DNA from: Micrococcales bacterium
GTDB lineage: Bacteria; Actinomycetota; Actinomycetes; Actinomycetales; Dermatophilaceae
NCBI GenBank assembly: GCA_003132125.1
Contig: PKWT01000031.1
Location: forward strand, 1-33,109
Direction: 5' to 3'
DNA length: 33,109 nt
Shown: piece by piece, positions 28,415 to 33,109 of the stretch
Layout: every line of letters starts with the position of its first letter
Numbering within the stretch: position 1 is the first letter of the stretch
The notes under the pieces: generated by a model
What the model was told of the DNA's origin: nothing
The model's input: the letters and a program-made list of their open reading frames with translations, nothing else
Databases searched by the model: none
Made by a program: the position numbers and the translations under genes

Positions 28415-29443
28415 TCAGACGACGGTGTCGGTCGTGACATGCACGACCGTGAACGGCGGGTTCACGAGGTTGCTCAGGCCGTCGAAGTCGATGGACTGGG
28501 TGATGACCTGACCGCCGTTGGATGCCGGGATGTTGCCGTTCAGGTTGATCAGCGGCACCCAGATCTGCAAGACCGGGTGAGCGGATGTCCCGATGATCGC
28601 CGGGTGGGTGAACGTGAGCAGCAGCGCCAGGTCTGTCTGGGCGAGGTACGCGTCGCGGAGCTCGACCGTGTCGTACTCCGCGGTGATCTTCCCGGTCAGC
28701 TTCGCCGGACCCACGGCCGGCTTGCGGGTCCGCTTGCCCGCGCCGCCCAGGTTCCACCCCTTGGCGTCCAGGCCCTGGTCCCACTTCAGGGAGAAGCTCG
28801 TGATGTCCGCGACCGAGGTGCCACCCGTGGCGATCGCCGTGGTCGTCGGACCCACCACGGTGCCACCGATGCAGATCACCCCGTGGACGAACGTGAAGAC
28901 GTCCAGAGGCGTCGGGTACGACGGGGCCGCGTAGGCGGGTGCGGTCTGGACCTCGCGGGCCGTCCAGTCCGTGGTGACCTCGACGATCTCGCCCTGCTTC
29001 GCGGAGATCTCCATCGACTTGCACGCCGAACCGAGGAACGTGATCGGCGTCGTCGCCCCACCACCGAGCGGCGGGATGCCCTTCTGGATCGTGTAGCTGT
29101 TGATCGGATCCGTCAGGGCCGGGGTGTGCACCTGCTGGTAGACAGGCGGCGTCTGGCCCGCTACCACGGTCGACGTGACCGCACCCATCGCCGCGTTGAG
29201 GAAGATCCCCAGGCCCTTGATCGGAGCCTCCAGAGTGATCGACCCTTCAGCGAGCTCCTCACCCAGGGAGCGCCGGTCAGCGCGGTCCACGCGAGACGCG
29301 ACACGCAGACCCTTGCCCTGCAGGAACGTCGGCTTACGGTCCAGGGACTCCGTCAAGAACTCGGGGAACTGGTCGACGACTACGGCCGTGCCGTAGGTCG
29401 CCTCGACCTTGATGCCGATGCTGCAATCCGCTTGCGTGGTCAT
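28415..29443 (-). CDS. Major tail tube protein
   Basis: The 342-aa protein has the length and beta-rich composition of actinophage tail tube proteins. It starts MTTQADCSIGIKVEATYGT, has RVASRVDRADRRSLGEELA and GLGIFLNAAMGAVTSTVVAG, and continues as long alternating strands with Thr/Val/Ile. The position between connector genes and tail chaperones is diagnostic. It would polymerise into the tube around the tape measure. ATG 29443 overlaps the upstream stop by 4 nt. Confidence 0.9.
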   Translation of the reverse strand: MTTQADCSIGIKVEATYGTAVVVDQFPEFLTESLDRKPTFLQGKGLRVASRVDRADRRSLGEELAEGSITLEAPIKGLGIFLNAAMGAVTSTVVAGQTPPVYQQVHTPALTDPINSYTIQKGIPPLGGGATTPITFLGSACKSMEISAKQGEIVEVTTDWTAREVQTAPAYAAPSYPTPLDVFTFVHGVICIGGTVVGPTTTAIATGGTSVADITSFSLKWDQGLDAKGWNLGGAGKRTRKPAVGPAKLTGKITAEYDTVELRDAYLAQTDLALLLTFTHPAIIGTSAHPVLQIWVPLINLNGNIPASNGGQVITQSIDFDGLSNLVNPPFTVVHVTTDTVV

Positions 29444-29688
29444 GCGGGTTCTCCCTCGGTATTGCCTCGCGCGATCGTGACGGTGGCGCCGGAGACGATC
29501 AGGATGCTGACGCCCTCAGGCAGAAGCGACGCGGCCGTGGCCTTGATCACAGCCGCTGTCTGCTGGCTGATCTGGGCGGCTGGGTAGTTGAGGATCACGC
29601 TGTCGCCCGGGCGCACGATGTACGCCGCTTCGCCGGCAACGAGCATGGCCGGAAGGGTGACCGCGGGGTCGGTGATCTCGACGCTCAT
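29440..29688 (-). CDS. Hypothetical small protein before tail tube (82 aa)
   Basis: The protein starts MSVEITDPAVTLPAMLVAGE and has VRPGDSVILNYPAAQISQQT, then helical AAVIKATAASLLPEG and strand VSILIVSGATVTIA. It resembles the one-domain proteins often found between the connector and tube genes. No function can be assigned. It overlaps both neighbours by 4 nt. Confidence 0.66.
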   Translation of the reverse strand: MSVEITDPAVTLPAMLVAGEAAYIVRPGDSVILNYPAAQISQQTAAVIKATAASLLPEGVSILIVSGATVTIARGNTEGEPA

Positions 29689-29918
29689 GCGGGATTGTCC
29701 GCGGCGTCAGGAGCGACGACTGGCTCGGGTTCAGCAGTGGCGGCCGCCTGGATTGGGACAATCCCGCCATCGGCGGCGGGCTGCCAGTTGTCGACCTGCT
29801 CGAGCAGGATCTCGGCGTGGGCCGGGTCGACGTCGACCACCTCGCCGGCGGCGACGATCCGGCCCAGCAATGGCACGTCCAGGTCCCCGCGGGGAGAGAC
29901 GTTGCGGATAGCGGTCAT
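29685..29918 (-). CDS. Hypothetical small structural-region protein (77 aa)
   Basis: The 77-aa product has RGDLDVPLLGRIVAAGEVVD and DPAHAEILLEQVDNWQP. This is the compact 'G-x-hydrophobic ... LLxQxxNW' pattern seen in short actinophage proteins next to head-tail genes. An Ala/Pro/Glu-rich tail follows. ATG 29918 has AGGAG 7 nt upstream. The role is unknown; it may be a head or neck accessory protein. Confidence 0.7.
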   Translation of the reverse strand: MTAIRNVSPRGDLDVPLLGRIVAAGEVVDVDPAHAEILLEQVDNWQPAADGGIVPIQAAATAEPEPVVAPDAADNPA

Positions 29919-29932
29919 GTGAGGCTCCTGAC

Positions 29933-30406
29933 TCATGGCCCGGTGACCCGGACCTGCGCGGTGAACTCGGCTTCGATCTCGATCAGGCGCCCGTAGTTCA
30001 GGAACTTCGGGTCCGTCTCCCCGGTGGCCGTGTGGGACGTCAGGAAGCACTGCCGGACGACGCCACCCAGGGTCGTGTCCGTCTGGCGCACGTAGTGCTC
30101 CAGGAGGCCCAGCAGGGCGTAGGCGGCGTCGGAGGCCACACGCTCCTGGTCCTGATCACCTGGGCGCTCGCACGAGACCCACACCTTCTGCGTGAGGGTC
30201 TCCTCGCGGGACCGGTTCGTGCCCATCGTCGCTACCGATTGCTGCGAGACCGTGTCCGCGAAGGACACGATGTCCCGCCAGTTCGCGACGTCAACACCCG
30301 GGTGACCGAACGTCACCAGGACCTCTTGACCTGCGACGAGCGCGGTCATCGCATCGACCATGGCCGCCTTGAACTGCTGGGCCGCGGTGACCGAGGACGT
30401 GGCCAT
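29933..30406 (-). CDS. Tail terminator-like protein
   Basis: The 157-aa protein starts at ATG 30406, sharing one base with the connector stop (TAATG). Its alternating pattern (FKAAMVDAMTALVAGQEVLV, then QKVWVSCERPGDQDQERV) fits the tail-terminator/minor-capsid group. DAAYALLGLLEHYVRQTDT and a strand-rich C-terminus (YGRLIEIEAEFTAQVRV) also fit proteins that cap the tail tube. The position between connector and tube agrees. The assignment is by pattern and order, not by a diagnostic motif. Confidence 0.65.
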   Translation of the reverse strand: MATSSVTAAQQFKAAMVDAMTALVAGQEVLVTFGHPGVDVANWRDIVSFADTVSQQSVATMGTNRSREETLTQKVWVSCERPGDQDQERVASDAAYALLGLLEHYVRQTDTTLGGVVRQCFLTSHTATGETDPKFLNYGRLIEIEAEFTAQVRVTGP

Positions 30407-31173
30407 TAGGCGAACCCGCCGGCGTGCACCGTCAGGTTGCACAGCTCGACGACGCGCTTGGGAACCGCGAACCCGAACGGGGTGGCGACCATGTCCGCGG
30501 GCGCATCCATCCGCCCCGGGGTGCCGGTGCGGCGCCCGGACGACCATAGGTGCTTGATGAGCTCAGCGGCGGCCAGGCGCAAGTTCGCGGGGATCGTCGT
30601 CGATCCCACCGTGTACGTGACTGAGATGTTCCGCGGCGGCCCAGTCGGGAACGAGGAGAACACCAGGCCGGCGTCTGCGTCGACCTGATACAGCGCCGGG
30701 TCCAGCACCACGGCGCCTACCATCACCTGGGACACCTGCACCGGTGCGGCAGGCAGCACCACCGACGTGCGAGGCCCGTCCGTGAGGTACGTGCGGGCAG
30801 CGGAGATCACCGGACCCGCCAGGTTCTCGATCACGTAGGTCGCCGTCGCGACGTACAGCGCAAGGTCGTTCTGCTGAGACGCCGGCATGGACCCGAGAAT
30901 CCCCAGGGCGTCGGCGATCGAGATGATGTACCGCGGGTCAGCGGGCCACACGTCCAAGATGTCGACGAACGTGACGCCAGCGAGCGTCCACGTCAGCAGA
31001 TGACGACCTGGTTGGGACGTGACGATCGTCGCGGACTGTGTCCCCGCGGAGACCGTCACCGTCGGGGCGGGCGTCAGCGTCGTGGTATCCGGCAGACGGA
31101 CCGCGAGCGACGCCGCGACCGTCCCCCCTGAAGCCCACGAGACGGGCGCTGTGGCCCCGACGATGACCGGCAC
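30406..31173 (-). CDS. Head-tail connector protein with N-terminal Ig-like region
   Basis: The 255-aa product has two parts. Residues 5-75 are strand-rich (VTVSAGTQSATIVTSQPGRH, then LLTWTLAGVTFVDILDVWPA), like a small Ig-type domain. Residues 80-250 are helical with the gp6-like adaptor features (ISIADALGILGSMPASQQND, then LALYVATATYVIENLAGP, and LRLAAAELIKHLWSSGRR). The adaptor ring joins portal to tail. GTG 31173 lies 7 bp from the upstream gene. Confidence 0.78.
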   Translation of the reverse strand: MPVIVGATAPVSWASGGTVAASLAVRLPDTTTLTPAPTVTVSAGTQSATIVTSQPGRHLLTWTLAGVTFVDILDVWPADPRYIISIADALGILGSMPASQQNDLALYVATATYVIENLAGPVISAARTYLTDGPRTSVVLPAAPVQVSQVMVGAVVLDPALYQVDADAGLVFSSFPTGPPRNISVTYTVGSTTIPANLRLAAAELIKHLWSSGRRTGTPGRMDAPADMVATPFGFAVPKRVVELCNLTVHAGGFA

Positions 31174-31179
31174 GAGGTG

Positions 31180-31488
31180 TTACGCGCCCTTCGACTTGCC
31201 AGCGGCGTCAGCAGCCGGCGGGACGTCGGCCGCGGGCACCGGGGTCTCCGGCGCGGGCGGCGCGGGCGTCTCCGGCGCGGGCGGCGCGGGGGTCTCCGGT
31301 GCGGGCGGCGCGGGGGTCTCCGGTGCGGGCGTGACCGCGGCCTCGAGTGGGACCTCGAGCACGGAGGCCATGCCGGCGGCGATCATGACGGCAGCCTCGG
31401 CGTCGGGCAGGTCGATGACCTCGCCCTTCGGTGGCCACGGTGCGCCGTCGCGCGAGCCGGAGATGAAGGCCTCGATGGTGACCTGCAT
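31180..31488 (-). CDS. Small head-region protein with Pro/Ala repeat tail
   Basis: From ATG 31488 the product is 102 aa. The first 45 residues look folded (MQVTIEAFISGSRDGAPWPP, then VIDLPDAEAAVMIAAGMAS), similar to the small proteins that follow the capsid gene in many actinophages. The rest is a repeat-built linker of ETPAPPAP units. AAGGA lies upstream. A head accessory role is inferred from position. Confidence 0.74.
   Translation of the reverse strand: MQVTIEAFISGSRDGAPWPPKGEVIDLPDAEAAVMIAAGMASVLEVPLEAAVTPAPETPAPPAPETPAPPAPETPAPPAPETPVPAADVPPAADAAGKSKGA
31244..31336. repeat. 24-bp tandem repeat in the small head-region gene
   Basis: Units starting at 31244, 31268 and 31292, and a partial one at 31316, follow each other at a 24-bp period with only one or two differences. 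They encode repeated ETPAPPAP. No spacer sequence separates them, so this is a coding microsatellite-like expansion, not CRISPR. Confidence 0.9.
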
Positions 31489-31573
31489 GGCGTGTCCTTC
31501 CGTTGAGCGGGTGCGTGGGGTGTCGCGGCGGGCCCGGGCGACCGGCGCCCGGGCCCGCTGCGGCGTGAGTGGA

Positions 31574-32824
31574 TCAGGACGCGGCGCCGACGAAGTGCTT
31601 GACGGCGCCCGTCTGGTCGAGCAGGGTTCCGTCCGCGCGGAGCACCGCACGGAACGTCGTCTGGTCGGTGTTGAACTGGTAGTCGCGGGACTGCTCGAAG
31701 CGCAGCCCGTTGACGATCCGCGCGAAGTACGCGGCCATGTCCCCGAAGATCACCGACTTGGCGTTCAGGGCCGTGCCCGGCATCCAGACCTCGGAGATGA
31801 CCCGCTTGCCGAGCATCGTGTCCGGCGTCCCCTCGGTCAGGCCCGGCTGCCACAGGTACTGCCCGTAGGTGTTCTTCAGGGTCCGCAGGACCCCGACGGT
31901 CACGTCGTTCGTGATCCACGCCGCGGAGGCCGCGGCCCGGTACTGCGGGATGACCGAGTAGTACAGGGCGATCATGTCGTCGAAGTTCGGCGCGCCCACC
32001 ACGGCCGTGGACCCGGTCTTGCCGAGGGTCGTCAGGGTTGTGATCCCGGTCGGCTGACCGGTGCCGGTGCCGACGACGAGGCCCTGGCCGATGAGGTTGC
32101 CGATCGCGCGACCGGCCTGCATCGACAGGTACCCCTGGAGATCCACGCCGGTGTCCTCGATGAGCTCGTTCGCCACCGAGATCAGCAGCCCCGCCTTGTA
32201 CGCCGAGAGGGTGCGCTGGGCGAACGCCGGGTCGGACTCGTTCAGCGGGGCCTGCGCCGCACCCCACGTTGCGGTCGAATGCGACGTGGTCGTGGGCAGC
32301 TGGATCTGGTTGCCGTCGTTGGTCTGCAGGACCGTGATGCCCGACTGCAGCATCTGCGAGGAGTTGATCAGGTGCGCCCACAGCTGGTTATAGAAGTTCG
32401 TCGGCTGGGTCGCACCACCGGCGGCCGCCGTTAGCCCGGACAGGCCCGCGCGCTGCTCCCGGTACGCCCCAGCAGCCCGAACCTCGGCGACCGTTGGGTT
32501 GATCTCGTAGGCGCGGGTCTCACCGCGCAGGAACGCGCGCAGCGCCTCGGACTCGTTCGCCTTGGCCGGCGCGTGGGCCGGGTTCACCGGCGCCTCGGCG
32601 AGCTTGCGCAGCGACTCCTCGGACGCCGTCGCGTTGCGCTCGTCCTCGATCAGCTTGTCGACCATCGCCCGGGAGGCGTTCAGGTCCTCGGTCATCTTCG
32701 CGTAGGAGGCCTCCTCCTCGCCGGTGAGCTTGCGCTCTTCCTTGGTGGCTGCATCGAGAAGCGCCTTGGCCTGCTCCCAGGTCTTGGCCCGCTGCTCGAG
32801 GAGCATCGTCGTGTATCCGCTCAC
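31574..32824 (-). CDS. HK97-fold major capsid protein with N-terminal delta domain
   Basis: The 416-aa protein builds the icosahedral shell. The first 100 residues are coiled coil (LLEQRAKTWEQAKALLDAAT, then EEEASYAKMTEDLNASRAM), the scaffold-like delta domain removed by the adjacent protease. The HK97 core follows, with IQLPTTTSHSTATWG, an E-loop region, LIGQGLVVGTGTGQPTGI, and a C-terminal strand pair (FRAVLRADGTLLDQTG). GTG 32824 has GGAG 7 nt upstream and is preferred over ATG 32845, which has no Shine-Dalgarno sequence and lies beside a hairpin. Confidence 0.93.
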   Translation of the reverse strand: MSGYTTMLLEQRAKTWEQAKALLDAATKEERKLTGEEEASYAKMTEDLNASRAMVDKLIEDERNATASEESLRKLAEAPVNPAHAPAKANESEALRAFLRGETRAYEINPTVAEVRAAGAYREQRAGLSGLTAAAGGATQPTNFYNQLWAHLINSSQMLQSGITVLQTNDGNQIQLPTTTSHSTATWGAAQAPLNESDPAFAQRTLSAYKAGLLISVANELIEDTGVDLQGYLSMQAGRAIGNLIGQGLVVGTGTGQPTGITTLTTLGKTGSTAVVGAPNFDDMIALYYSVIPQYRAAASAAWITNDVTVGVLRTLKNTYGQYLWQPGLTEGTPDTMLGKRVISEVWMPGTALNAKSVIFGDMAAYFARIVNGLRFEQSRDYQFNTDQTTFRAVLRADGTLLDQTGAVKHFVGAAS

Positions 32825-32850
32825 GGTCGTTCTCCGTTCTGGCATGCGAA

Positions 32851-32877
32851 AGCCCCCGGTCGGATGACGCGGGGGCT
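32851..32877 (-). terminator. Hairpin between prohead protease and capsid genes
   Basis: AGCCCCCG (32870-32877 read on the - strand) pairs with CGGGGGCT (32858-32851) over an 11-nt loop, followed by TTCG. It could attenuate read-through from portal/protease or stabilise the capsid mRNA 5' end. The capsid start at 32824 lies 27 nt downstream, so the capsid may also have its own promoter nearby, though none is convincing. Confidence 0.45.
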
Positions 32878-32924
32878 GGGGTGATGCGGGCCGCGGTGGT
32901 TGTCGACCTGCCGCGAGGGGCGTG

Positions 32925-33109
32925 CTACTTCAGTGCGTCGAGCTCCAACGAACGGAGCAGGACGCTCGCCGGGGCCGAGTGCGTGGCGCGCTGCTCGGTC
33001 GGCGACGGGTCGGACCGCGGCATCGGCATCTGCGCCGCGGAATCAGTGGCCGGCTCGGCGGCGTCGTCGTCGTCGACGTCGTCGGGGTCGGGGTCGGGGG
33101 ACGGGACCT
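32925..33109 (-). CDS. HK97-family prohead protease, C-terminal part (continues from base 1)
   Basis: When base 33109 is joined to base 1, this 185-bp segment carries the protease frame from codon 218 to a TAG at 32925-32927. It encodes an acidic linker (KVPSPDPDPDDVDDDDAAEP), then a basic tail ending ASVLLRSLELDALK. Such acidic, then conserved, C-terminal tails are common in these proteases. The stop is 100 nt before the capsid start codon. The segment has no start codon of its own, which supports circularity. Confidence 0.9.
   Translation of the reverse strand, partial: VPSPDPDPDDVDDDDAAEPATDSAAQMPMPRSDPSPTEQRATHSAPASVLLRSLELDALK

Noticed and set aside
25761..29587. Two long + strand open frames (25761-27554 and 27632-29587)
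   Set aside because: They are antisense to the tape measure, chaperone, neck and tail tube genes and show only Arg/Asp/Gly-rich translation.
31244..31336. CRISPR-like repeats
   Set aside because: The 24-bp units are directly adjacent with no spacers and keep a coding frame for a Pro-rich linker.

Overview
The window looks like one complete genome of a temperate, high-GC actinobacterial siphovirus with HK97-type head genes, written as an arbitrarily opened circle. The base composition, heavy use of GTG starts, and protein families (HK97 capsid, protease and portal, DUF4326, small Cys-rich ribbons, ParB-like proteins, and paired Rep/Cro-like helix-turn-helix proteins) all fit a phage of an actinobacterium. 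The host genus cannot be read from the sequence. No flanking bacterial genes are seen. The prohead protease gene runs off base 1 and continues in frame from base 33109 to a stop at 32925, so the two ends join.

Layout. A divergent switch sits at 17683-17805. To its right on the + strand lie a repressor-like gene (17806-18249), two small genes and a tyrosine integrase (18869-19756). To its left, on the - strand, a Cro-like gene (17440-17682) begins one long leftward series of genes. First comes an early block (4749-17443) of about 30 small, mostly unnamed genes. It includes two ParB-like proteins, a putative clamp/FtsK-gamma fusion, HTH and HNH proteins, DUF4326 and DUF6221-like proteins, and several small membrane and Cys-rich proteins. 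Twenty-five of its gene junctions are 4-nt stop/start overlaps. Tandem hairpins at 4611-4662 close this block. The late block follows: HNH endonuclease, small and large terminase, a small membrane protein, portal and prohead protease, across the circle join to capsid, connector and neck proteins, tail tube, tail chaperones with a probable -1 frameshift, tape measure, two tail-tip proteins, lysis genes, and two small proteins. It ends at a strong hairpin at 20102-20129, tail to tail with the integrase. One small + strand gene (22445-22666) interrupts the late block.

The most interesting part is the switch. A 40-bp copy of the 3' half of a tRNA-Lys(CUU) gene, the probable attP core, lies inside the repressor-like coding sequence (18098-18137). 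A perfect 13-bp hairpin that looks like the tRNA terminator lies just upstream, also inside the gene. Integration would cut the last 37 codons, including the Ala-Ala end, from the repressor, and would separate the integrase operon from the repressor promoter. This is the arrangement of the integration-dependent immunity switches described in mycobacteriophages such as BPs and Brujita. Here the apparent target is tRNA-Lys, two extra genes lie between repressor and integrase, and both switch transcripts appear to be leaderless. No DNA polymerase, helicase, primase or ParA is recognisable, so replication probably depends heavily on the host.
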